A stretch of 64,000 nt of DNA. It comes from Merluccius polli (lineage: Eukaryota; Chordata; Actinopteri; Gadiformes; Merlucciidae). Made by a program: the position numbers and the translations under genes. The stretch is taken from the NCBI GenBank assembly GCA_030340625.1, contig JAOPHQ010004641.1, forward strand, positions 18,501 through 82,500, given 5' to 3'. The number at the start of each line of letters is the position of its first letter. Position 1 is the first letter of the stretch. Below, in pieces: positions 1 to 9,510 of this stretch. Under the pieces are notes generated by a model that had not been told where the DNA came from, did not search any database, and saw only the letters and a program-made list of their open reading frames with translations.

Positions 1-937
1 CCTGCGTTGTGATTGGCTGACATGAATGTGTTGTGCGGTAAAGTACAAAAGACTCGTTCGAAGTTCAGAATCGGTCTTGCTTTTGCCATAGAGACAGCAG
101 CTGTTTGTAGATCGTCATTGTTTTTGTTGTTACGTAAGGTTATTTATCATTCATGTGGTTCTCGTGAATTGTATTGAATGTTCGTGTGAGAAGGTGTTTA
201 GGTTGTTAATAGTTATGTGGACCTTAAATAGTTGCCTTGTTGTAATCGGTAGTTCCAAAAGTTGTAAATGTACCTCAGTTCATCTTGTACGGTCCCGCTG
301 TTTAGTGCTACATTGATAAAGTGTTATTGAGTTATGTGCTTTGATTTGTATTTGGTTAAATAATAGTGGACAATGTGATAGTAGTTAAATGTGATAGAGT
401 TGGATGTATTCAGTTGCATTAGTTTATTCAGTGTGGTTGTTTAGCGGCTATGTATGACTTGTTTTATGTATAATGTTGTATGATTAATATCTAGTTGGGT
501 TCGTTTGTATTTAGCATGCTGTGATGGATCAGAGTGTGTCGAGAGAGGAGCTGTACCGGATGGTATTGGGTGCCACCGGGTCGGCATTGGAAGCCCTTAG
601 GAGGTGGACCGTGTCGAAGAAACAGGCGGACTTGGTGTGTGGGCAGTGGGCCGCGTCTGAAGATAGACCGCCTGGAATTGGAGCTCCTTTTGGAGAAAGA
701 CGGTATGTTAACTTCGTTAGGTTAGAAAAATGTGTTGTGATTTATTGCGAGCAAGAAGTTAGAGGGAAGTAATAATTATTGTAATAATTAAGAGTTGTAT
801 GTTTTGTTTGTATGTGTGCAGGGCAACCGGATGATCCTCTGCAGGATGGTGACCAGCGGGTTGGTGACAAGGACATTGTCGTCATGCGAATCCCTAGGTG
901 GATTGTCTGGTTTAGGGATAATTCCTTTCGCAACTAG
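1..937 (+). pseudogene. Diverged, broken copy of the small gene found in the tandem units
   Basis: This stretch aligns along most of its length with the promoter and small-gene part of the 3.25-kb units further right. The CCAAT-like GATTGGCTG is kept at 11-19, but the TATA box reads TACAAAA (44-50). The unit's first coding exon is missing: homology jumps near position 212. The main exon (about 513-702) still starts in the same phase, with H-A-V before M-D where the units have Y-A-V, and ends at the same GTATGT donor. A frameshift lies between the well-kept start (REELYRMVLGATG) and the end (LELELLLEKDG). The last exon (822-937) starts after TGTGCAG in the same phase but codes a longer, different C-terminus ending at TAG 935-937. 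Loss of the first exon and the frameshift make it a pseudogene unless an internal ATG (522) is used. Confidence 0.75.
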
Positions 938-1977
938 ACCAGCCGTTAAGTCACTCATTGCTGTACACTTTCTCCTCTCATAGGTGAGAGTTACATTAAA
1001 ATGAGGCCAATTCAGCGATTTGGTTCTCTGGTTAAGTTGGTTAGCAACGTCGCATCAGGATTCTCGATAAACGCTTTGACAGACGCCATAGGTGACTCTA
1101 TTTAGTTGGTAGAAAAAAAACACTGAAATAAATCAAAAAATCGAAACGATTTTAGAAGTAGCCCTAGCTACGGATTTAAGCAAAGCTTAACAAAGTGGTG
1201 CTCAAACCACGGGTGAAGTGCACAGGAGTCAAGCTATGGTCAAAGCTTAACCAGCGCACAACACAGCACTGCATAACAATGCACATCAATGCGTCACACA
1301 AAGGCAACGCACAACCCCCTTAAAGCGCTAGTCACGCGGTAATGTTTTGAACAAACAGCGTAACCACACAAAAAGTCTTGGTCAAACAGTCAACCAGCCA
1401 CGGTAAAAACAGTAACCCAGAAATAGAGTGCAAACGGAACTGTGCACGTAACTGGATCAGCGGAGTTCCCTCCTCCCTCAACTGAAAACTCTATGCCTAA
1501 CTTATCTTCTGGCCGTACTGAGCTCGAGGTCTTCCATGGACCCCCTCCTCAGATATTGCCCGAAAAAAAAGTAAAAAAAAACAAACCGGTTTTCCTACAG
1601 GAACTCCACTCACCCAGGAACGCATTTACCTTCTCCTGCACACTTGCAAAAATCTGTGCGTATATGTTAGATGGCGAGACTTTAGAAAAAAGAGCCGAAT
1701 TCAAAATCTTGTGACATAGAGTCAGAAGACACGGATACGAGCCCCCAATCAATTCATGTTACGGCCTATTGTCTAGGAGCAACAATGAATTGATGGACAC
1801 GAGAATTACTGAAGTGGGGGTTTAATCAGATTCCCGCATGAAGTCAAAATGTGACTTAAATGGCCAAAGGCCAGACAATCATAGGTCTCACGCAGGAGAC
1901 AAAACAAAAGAGAAGAGGTGGCAAGGCTCCAGCCCAACCGCCGATCCTCATGTGAGAGAGAGCTTCCACCTGGACCT
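938..1977. other. Unclassified sequence, possibly mobile-element remnant
   Basis: No recognised gene. A 34-codon reading frame starts at ATG 1001 and ends at TAG 1103-1105; it follows an AG at a pyrimidine-rich run and could be a further exon of the element at the left, but it matches nothing I know. From about 1110 the base composition changes to AC-rich. A 90-codon frame at 1442-1714 has no family signature. A short inverted repeat (ATCAATTCAT near 1748 and ATGAATTGAT near 1784) could form a hairpin. Confidence 0.3.
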
Positions 1978-2185
1978 GGGGTCCGTTTCACAAAGCAGGT
2001 TTAACAACCTCTGAGTTTAATCCTAAACGCTGAGTTGATCTACTCTGAAATAGAAAACTCTCGGTTTTCGGTTCCACAACACCGGTTTTGAGTTAATTTG
2101 ATCAACTCAGAGGAGTTCCACCTGGGGTTAAGCGCTTAAACTATAAAAAGCCAGCATCAATGGAACCCCGATTCGACGAGTCACC

Positions 2186-3455
2186 ATGGCAACGGGGAAG
2201 AGGAGGGCTACGTATTTTAATAACGTCGAGTTAGAAACGCTATTGCACGCGTACGGGGAATATCTGCACGTTTTTAGAAAGAAGTCTAACACAGCTGCAG
2301 AGTAGAGGGAGACAGCGTTGGAGAACATCGCTTCTCGGGTGAATGCGTAAGTTTAAATGTTTAAATATTAAGTGGCTATTTGACTGTGCAGTTGTTTTAT
2401 CTCCAACATAATGCTGTTTTCACACACATAAATGTCTTCTCATCTATATCATGTTCTGTTAAATAATTAAGCCTATTTAAACTAACACAGACTTCTACTC
2501 AGCCAACAGAAAGAAGGCAGACTCCCGTAAAACGGGTGGTGGCCCAGCAGCACCACCTCTAACGGAGGCAGAGGAGCCCTTAGCCACAATACTGGAAGGC
2601 CGGTGGCTGTGGGAATCCCTGGAGGGAGCTCCTCCTCAGAGTGCACCCCCCAAGACGCAAGTGCCTTTATAAAATGTAATGGGCCTATAGATATCTTTTT
2701 TTAGGCTACTTATACAAATATTTATTTGTCTGTTATGTCTTTTTTTCTTTTGTCCCAACAGATTGTGATGGTGCCATCTGCCTGGTGGAGGAGCCCCCTC
2801 ACGCCACAACAGACATTGTAACTGTAAGTAGGCAATACTCCAAAGATTTTACCAAAGGGTAGTTTAAGTATACTGAAACATATCACTCATCTAGGATGAA
2901 GAGGATGAGGAAACGGTGTCTGCTGCCTTTACGGAGGGGGATCCAGTAAGGCCTACAGAGGTAATATCTTCATATGTTACTGATAGTTCTCTTCCCATTT
3001 ACATTTCTTAACATTCTGGTGGAATATAAAGGGACATTTATTAGCCTACACTGAAGTATTAACACATTCTCATCCTTTGTAACAGAACATGGCTGGGCAG
3101 CAGCAGGAGGGTCCATCAACATCCACTGCACAGATTGACACAGTGAGATGGATGTTCACTAAACAACAGAGGTTCATTCTGTGGATTTCATGTGTATCAT
3201 CTGTATAGTGTAATGTCCTCCTTATGTATTCCCAGTTGCCAGTGAAACAAATCTACAAAATTCACCTCCTTCAAAAAATAAAAAAATATGATAAAGAAAT
3301 GCTATTCCTCGACCGGCAGATTAGGAAGACGGATCTAGAAATAGAAATACTAGAGCACAAGTTAGAGGTGAGTGCATGGTCACAGGTGAATTATGTTAAC
3401 TATTGGAACATTAACTGAACTCTTGTATTTGTAGGAAATAAAGAAGACCAAATGA
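2186..3455 (+). pseudogene. Harbinger Myb/SANT-like accessory protein, broken
   Basis: In Harbinger elements a Myb/SANT-like protein binds the DNA ends and helps bring the transposase to the nucleus. Exon 1 (ATG 2186 to donor at 2346) codes a helical start with YFNNVELETLLHAYGEYLHV. It carries an in-frame TAG at 2303-2305, codon 40, inside the DNA-binding domain. Later exons are recognisable near 2510-2660, 2762-2823, 2895-2960 and 3087-3142. The exon at 3234-3366 gives a charged coiled coil (QIRKTDLEIEILEHKLE), and a last short exon (3435-3455) ends EIKKTK then stop. The premature stop makes this copy non-functional. Confidence 0.75.
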
Positions 3456-3459
3456 CCCA

Positions 3460-4270
3460 ATGAAACCAAATAATCTAATCCGTCCCTACATTTCCAACAT
3501 TACCAACCGTAGTCATGCTCTCACATCCCAGCAGATACTGTGTGTTGCACTGCGTTTCTTTGCAAATGGAAGTTTTTTATACAATGTCGGAGATGCAGAG
3601 CACTTGAGCAAGGCAACTGTATGCAGGGCGGTCAGAAAAGTGTGCCTCGCCCTGAAATGGCTTTTACCCATATTTATCGTTTTCCCTGGACATAAACCTG
3701 TCAGAGCCACCAAGGAGGAGTTCCACAGGATTGCAGGTGAATGATGTAGGGATGTGTGAAATTATTTTTTAATTATATTCTGTTAATGACATTATGTTGC
3801 AACCTCAGACTGGGATTAGTAATATTCATTTCCTTTAGGATTTCCCAGTGTGATTGGCTGCATTGATGGAACACATCCCCATCACGGCTCCCTCACATAA
3901 TGAAGCCGATTATGTTAACAGGAAGTCCATTCACAGCATAAATGTGCAGGTACAGATTGACTACTGTTGCAAAATGTTAAAGACTGCATCATAGTTCCAA
4001 CATGTGTCATTCTCTGCACTGTCAAGATCATATGTGATGCTGCACACATCATTTCGAATGTGGAGGCCAAGTGGCCTGGGTCTGTGCACGACGCCAGGAT
4101 TTATCGAGAGTCTAACCTCAGCAACAGACTACAATGTGGTAAGCAGCCTAAAGATTTGCACAATATAATTCACTTGTCTCCCTCCTTTAATACACTCCAA
4201 TGTATCCACTATACATTACAGGAGTTTGATGGCCTTCTGCTGGGTGACAGGGGTTATCCATGCCAACCTA
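3460..4270 (+). pseudogene. Harbinger DDE transposase (HARBI1-like), broken at both ends
   Basis: Four exon-like blocks give a recognisable Harbinger nuclease. They are 3460-3736 (helix-turn-helix part, LTSQQILCVALRFFANGSF), 3839-3949 (first catalytic Asp in G-C-I-D-G-T-H), 4027 to about 4138 (second Asp in S-V-H-D-A-R-I) and 4222 to about 4270 (G-D-R-G-Y-P). The exon coding the N-terminus is missing. A one-base deletion lies just after the first catalytic motif (about 3873), and the third acidic residue is beyond the truncation. The gene is dead. Neighbouring exons of the accessory protein are in the order usual for the family. Confidence 0.85.
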
Positions 4271-4286
4271 GGCATGGACAGGTGAT

Positions 4287-4682
4287 ATGATTGATGGCGT
4301 TTTAACGACTAGTCTTAGATGTGGATTAATTAAGATGTTTGGTGAATATCACACATGTTTGCTGACAGTGTGTGGTACTACATGTGCAATCATTGGTCAC
4401 GGTGGCCATTTTGCTCTGGTTGATTCGCATGCATGCAGTGTGGATGGGATGTTGGATGACGAAGGGAAGAGTGTTGTTGTGTACTTCACTTGTCTGGATG
4501 ATGTATTTGCTCACATCTGCAAATATGCAGCTAATTTTAAACGTCCCAAACCGTTTGAGATTGCTGGTGTTGTAATGCACAGATATCCAGTTTCACCCAG
4601 TAATGTGTTTTCCAGTGCAAAAGTTGTAGAAAGCAGGGGAAGTCAGTTCGGTTGTAATGTACCTTCAGCCAAGTACAAGTAA
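4287..4682 (+). pseudogene. Helitron N-terminal block, cysteine-peptidase-like (tentative)
   Basis: A 131-codon frame without a clear start. The pattern H-T-C-L-L-T-V-C-G-T-T-C, followed by F-A-L-V-D-S-H-A with a D-G-K-S/E-G-K-S stretch behind it, resembles the ubiquitin-specific-protease-like domain of some Helitron polyproteins; the D-S-H would hold the catalytic His. The part with the nucleophilic Cys would lie upstream and is lost at the Harbinger junction. A one-base frameshift near 4650-4670 separates it from the OTU block. The family assignment comes from memory of the motif and is not secure. Confidence 0.45.
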
Positions 4683-5178
4683 GGATCAGCCAAGCACAAG
4701 TATTAAGCGTAAAAGTCCAAGGAGAGCGTCGTCATCAATGAAGTTAAAAAACAGCGATTATGCTGAGGTTAATTCAGATGTTTTTGTTGCTGATGTTGTG
4801 AGTAAAGGGCTCCAGTTTAAACCACTTTGTGGGGAAGTTGTAGAAACTTTGTGCAAACAGTTAAATGTTGAGTCAGAGAAAGTAGATCCACTTAGTACAG
4901 AAGTTGGTGTGTTGGGTGCTCCTTGTCTGAAGGACAAAATAATTGGTGATGGTAACTGTTTCTTTAGAGCAGTTAGTCAGGCTGTGTGTGGTACACAGAA
5001 GCATCACAGAAAAATTAGACTTGCTATAGTAAAGCATTTGAAAGCCAATGGTGGTATTTTTAGAGCTGAATATTCTTCAATGGAGGAATATCTCACAAAG
5101 GCAAAAATGGCCTATGTCAGTAGTTGGGCCACTGAAGTAGAGATTCAAGCAGCAGACTTTTTTGGAGTAAGTATATAA
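4657..5178 (+). pseudogene. OTU cysteine protease domain of the Helitron, truncated
   Basis: OTU domains are deubiquitinating cysteine proteases and occur in several animal Helitron polyproteins. The motif GDGNCFFRA is visible at residues 97-105 of this frame, with the catalytic Asp at 98 and Cys at 101. A helical segment and WATEVEIQAADFFGV follow. The C-terminal part with the catalytic His is missing: after FFGV the frame runs into an (AAT)n-like microsatellite at 5176-5210 and stops. The GTAAGT at 5168 looks like a splice donor but more likely marks the repeat expansion. The preceding residues are Ser/Lys-rich and look like a linker. Confidence 0.8.
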
Positions 5179-5208
5179 TAATAATATTAATAATAATACT
5201 AATAATAT

Positions 5209-5690
5209 TAGGTTAGATACAGCTAGGGGTCAGTTGTGGATTTGTTTCTGCTGTCACAATAAAATAAGTAGGGGTACAATGCCTCCTGAAAGTGCTTTAA
5301 ATAATTTGGCAATATCTTTTATTCCACCAGAATTGGCATGCTTGAATAATTTAGAGCAACATTTAATAGCGCTGCATATTCCATTCATGAAGCTGTAAGC
5401 GTTGCCTAAAAGGTGGGCAAAATGGCGTCCATGGGCCTGTAACGTGTGTTCCTGCTAATATTGTGCAGACGAGCAATTTGCTGCTGCGTTCAGACATGGA
5501 CGAATCTTTGCTACCTGTGAAACTGAAACGCAAGCTTACATACAAAGGGCATTATGAGTATCAGTATGTGGCTAGTATGCGCATCAACCGGCATTGCAGT
5601 ATTTGAAACAGACTAATGTACATTATAGGATGTAGAATTTAATGAAGCGTGGTTAAATTACTTTTGTAGGGAACAAGAGAGTGTCAGAAC
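5209..5690 (+). pseudogene. Helitron DUF6570-like block, frameshifted
   Basis: Translation resumes with W-I-C-F-C-C-H, then PPELACLNNLEQHLIALHIP and a G-P-V-T-C-V-P-A-N segment, followed by KLKRKLTYKGHYEYQYV. This is the cysteine-containing block (DUF6570 type) that sits before the Rep domain in Helitrons. The frame is broken by a stop right after IPFMKL (about 5398), an extra base in the A-run near 5408 and a missing base near 5588. A separate, less damaged piece of the same block lies at 39703-39835. Confidence 0.65.
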
Positions 5691-7030
5691 AGGATAGTAT
5701 AGCAGTAGATGGTAATGACGATAATGCTGCTGCTGAGGAAGATGAGCTTCTGCATGACAGACAACAACATTGTATGTTTCAGGACACTTGTCTTATGCCT
5801 GTTGACATTGGTCAAGAAGCACTTGATCAATATTTTGATTACGTATTAAATTTAGCTCCAGCAGAAGGCAACACTCCTGTCAAGATGTTGTCTGATCAGA
5901 CCTCATCGCTTGACTTTGTGCCGGTATTTTAATAATCGTATTTTACATGCTGATGGTAGATTTGCACAAAATGTTGATTACATCTTCTTTGCTCAGTACA
6001 TGTCTGAGGTTCAACAGGTTGTGTCAAATGTATCAATAGCATTACGGAAGGGAAAAGGGGGTCAATTTAAAAAGATATCGTCAAATGTATTAAATGATGA
6101 AGAATAGTTTAAGCAGTTTCTGCAGTTTGATGATGGGTATCGCTTTCTCAAACCTACTAGAGGTACCCCATCTTTTTGGCAGGGCGTGCAGCGTGATTTG
6201 TTAGCTTGTGTTCGTCAGCTGGGGGTCCCAACGTGGTTTTGTTCTTTTTCTTCTGCTGATATGCGGTGGAAGAATCTTTTGAGTAGCATATTGAAACAGG
6301 AAGGTAGGACAAAGACAGCCGAACAGCTTGAGTGGGCAGATAGATTTTTTTGCGGCGTAATCTTGTTACTGCAGCGAGGATGTTTTATTTTTGCTGGTAT
6401 TGTTTTTTGAAAGAGGTTTTAATGTCTCCATCTAATCCTATTGGCAAAATAAAAGATTATTTCTATAGGGTTGAATTCCAGCAGCGTGGTTCACCACATG
6501 TTCACTGCCTGTTTTGGATAGAAAATGCACCAATAATTGCTAAAAATACTGATGAAGAGGTAATTCAGTTTATTGATAAATATTTAACATGTGAATTACC
6601 TGCAGAAGATGACACTATTGAACATAGTTTCATCTGTCCAAAAGCATTCCAAACGGCATTCTAAAACATGCACACAAAAAAACACTGTCGTTTTAATTTT
6701 CCTAAGCCACCGTCTGCCAGAACTTTTATATCTCGCTCGTCTTTTGAAGACCAGGAAGGGGATAAAAAATGTCAGATGGATGGAGCAGACCAATTGGCAG
6801 ATTGTGCATGCAAAATTAGGAAGAAAAACAAAGTACTAGAAAAACAAATAGCAAATAGCATCATAACAAAAATTAAAGATGCCCTTTCAGATGACAATGC
6901 CAGTTTTGACAGTGTAGAGCAGTTGTTTAGTCATTTAAATGTAAATCAAAGGAGATTTGAGAGGGCTTACAATATTTGTGCTAAGAAGACGCACATTGTT
7001 TTACGGAGGCAAGTTAGAGGTTTGGAATAA
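5681..7030 (+). pseudogene. Helitron_like_N replication initiator (HUH part), broken
   Basis: This is the rolling-circle endonuclease region. It starts with an acidic stretch and KMLSDQT, then an internal deletion near 5905, then RYFNNRILHADGRFAQNVDY, all typical of Helitron_like_N. The metal-binding HUH motif is clear as S-P-H-V-H-C-L-F-W near 6494-6520. Stops and frame changes occur at about 5930, 6105, 6400 and 6663, so no single protein spans it. The last block (6668-7030) is the stretch that normally links HUH to the catalytic tyrosines. Confidence 0.8.
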
Positions 7031-7086
7031 TCAATATAGTAAACCACTTTTAAAATGTTGGAATGCAAATATTGATATCCAATAGG

Positions 7087-8082
7087 TTGTTGATGCGTAT
7101 GCTTGTGTAGTGTACAGTATTTCCTACATTTCAAAAGCAGAGCGCGAGATGGGACTATTATTAGCCAATGCACAGAGGGAAGTAGCTAAGGACAAAAGTA
7201 GCAGTGCTAAAGACGCACTTAAAAGTTTAGGAAGTGTGTATTTACACAATCGGGATGTGTGTGCACAAGAGGCTGTCTACAGGTTGACTACCATGCATCT
7301 GAAGGAGTGTTCTAGGAAAGTAGTTTTTGTTCCAGTCGGAGAGAATAATGTTAAAATGAGTTTGCCTTTATCTGTGTTAAAACAAAAAGCATCATCAGAT
7401 GATCTTACCACAGAAGATATGTGGACGACTAGTTCGGTTGACAGATATAAGAATAGGCCAAGAGATGGCATCTTTAACGATGTGTATGGCAACTTTTGCT
7501 TCCGAGTACCGTGTTTTGAGCAAATCTGAGATGTCTGTCAACAGGGTGGAACTACAGAACAAGTGTGGCTTCATTTTGAAAAGAACACGTTCTGAACCTG
7601 CAGTTGTTCGTTATGTGCGCTTTTCAGAAACCAAGAATCCAGAGTTGTTTCGTCAGAGTATTATGCAGTTGTTTTTACCATTTCGCACAGACATTCACCT
7701 GAAACCACCAGGTTACGTAACGTTTGAACAGTTCTATAGTCATGGTCATGTGGGATTAAATGATGGACTGCATGCAGAGTCAATTGTGGATACAAATCGC
7801 AGCAAATTTGAAATCAATGGTGATGAACTGGATAATAGCCAGAATTCGGTGGACCCTGATGCAGTTCTGGAAGAGCAAGAACAGGAGCGTCTCCAGTGTT
7901 TGGACAAACGTAACCACAATGAACAACCTTCAGATGAGCCTGTTGAAGGTATTCCGGATTTAGCGGTTAGTAATAGACAGGTTTCTAATTTAGAGAAAAG
8001 ACCGAATGTCCTGTGCAGAAGTGATGGCTTGGCCTTAATTAGATCTCTTAATGACACACAGCTGTCTCTTTTACCAGATTAG
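7087..8082 (+). pseudogene. Helitron Rep tyrosine region and linker to helicase
   Basis: The catalytic two-tyrosine motif reads V-Y-S-I-S-Y-I-S-K-A-E near 7110-7143. These tyrosines nick and join DNA ends in Helitron transposition. Two overlapping frames (7110-7529 and 7399-8082) show one frameshift near 7440-7500. The second frame contains YVRFSETKNPELFRQSI and PFRTDIHLKPPGYVTFEQFY, the usual link between Rep and helicase. The sequence from 7677 onward, ACCATTTCGCACAG, is the exact point at which every tandem unit begins its Helitron-derived part. Confidence 0.8.
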
Positions 8083-8981
8083 ACAGCGGTGTTTAAGTAA
8101 GGTTAATGGTGAAAAAAATAGCTCTGTTGCGCGTCTTTGTTACAGGTGGTGCAGGGACAGGTAAAAGCCACTTAATAAAGGCTATCCAGTATGAGGCAAT
8201 GAGGTTGTTGTCAAGAGGGTGTCGCAATCCGGACGACATTTGTGTTTTGGGTCAATGACGTGACGCTCATTTTTTTGTGTACATATGGGTTAGATACATT
8301 TAAAATTGTTAAAATGTGAAAATTATTTTACTTATTTTTTTCAAACATCATTCTCATTAAACCCTAATCTTAAAGTTTTGGATTTATTCAACTTTGAGAG
8401 AGTATTAAGAGAATTTGGGTAAAAATGTCAATACGGTGTAACCACAAAAACATGAACCAAATAATTACACTTGCAGAAAAAAATGTGAAATTCTCTCCAA
8501 AATCCCTTCTAAAATAATCTGGCATGATCTTGCATAAGAACCTTTCTATATTAAATAAAAGTATTGAATCCCCATTGTTCTGAATGGTTTAATTAATATG
8601 GGGAATCATGTCTGTCACATCAACAACTTGAAATGTCATTTGGTGTAACCACCATTTAAGGAGCCATTTTGTAAGCATTTATGTCAGAAGATCATGTGAC
8701 AGGAAATGATGTCACAGAGAAGGACCCTTGAAGACCCCAACTGCTGAGTCAAGGTTAGTAACTCTCTTAAAAATGTTACATAATTAAGTGTTTTTAGGCT
8801 TTGGTCAGGCAAGCTTATGTTACATGTCAAATGGTATGACCTCCTTAATATATTGATTAATAATAATAATCATAAAATATTGAATTCAATGTAAAAACTG
8901 TGTTAGCATATTCACATAAAGGTCAAGTGTGTACATAGTTGTCCATAATAATGCCTGCAAATTTAGAATTAATATAAAAAT

Positions 8982-9013
8982 GTCAAATGGTGTAACCGGT
9001 TACACCATTTGAC
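8982..9013. repeat. 32-bp perfect palindrome of the transposon's subterminal motif
   Basis: Two inverted copies of the 16-bp motif GTCAAATGGTGTAACC meet head to head and read identically on both strands. The same motif, more or less conserved, recurs at about 8427, 8635, 8825, 12148 and 12171, and inverted at 12498-12514. These are likely binding sites for the element's transposase; palindromic pairs suit a dimer. Confidence 0.85.
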
Positions 9014-9312
9014 TCCATTCTGTTTGAATGGCCCTGATCAGATTCAGGGCCAATAGTATGTAATTTAAGGTGCCAATTATATTATTTTTATAATTTAAAT
9101 AGTGACTAACTGTTTAGCATGAACAGTAGCTTTAATGGGGTTTAATTTAGATTGTAATTTAAGCGATTTTCAAAAATAAATAAATATTTATTTTAAATAT
9201 AAACTTCCATAATTCATGTTTTATATTGTATTATGTATGTAAACGATATTTTTAAATTATAAATAAATAATATCATTTATTATAAATAAAGTGTACTTCT
9301 TGTCCCCAATAG

Positions 9313-9466
9313 ATGCCACTTACAAGCAAGGAAAAAGTGTCTCGCCATAGAGCACGAGTGAACGCAGATCCTGCTGCAAGGGCAAATTACCTGGCCAAAA
9401 GACGGGAAAGGTAGTGCACACACAACACATATGTGTATGTGTGCACACATACACATGCGGACACAG

Positions 9467-9510
<44 letters not shown>

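Larger units (their letters stand above)
1978..4280 (+). mobile_element. PIF/Harbinger DNA transposon, 3'-truncated
   Basis: The left end begins GGGGTCCGTTTCACAAAGCA, the type of terminus seen on fish Harbinger elements. Inside are the two genes this superfamily carries: a Myb/SANT-like DNA-binding protein (2186-3455) and a DDE nuclease (3460 to about 4270), both on the plus strand. The right terminal repeat is absent. The transposase stops just after its G-D-R-G-Y-P motif and the sequence passes directly into Helitron coding sequence near 4270-4287, so about the last third of the transposase and the right end are lost. The element cannot be autonomous. Confidence 0.85.

Noticed and set aside
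1442..1714. 90-codon frame in unclassified sequence
   Set aside because: No family signature and a frame on the opposite strand of similar length.
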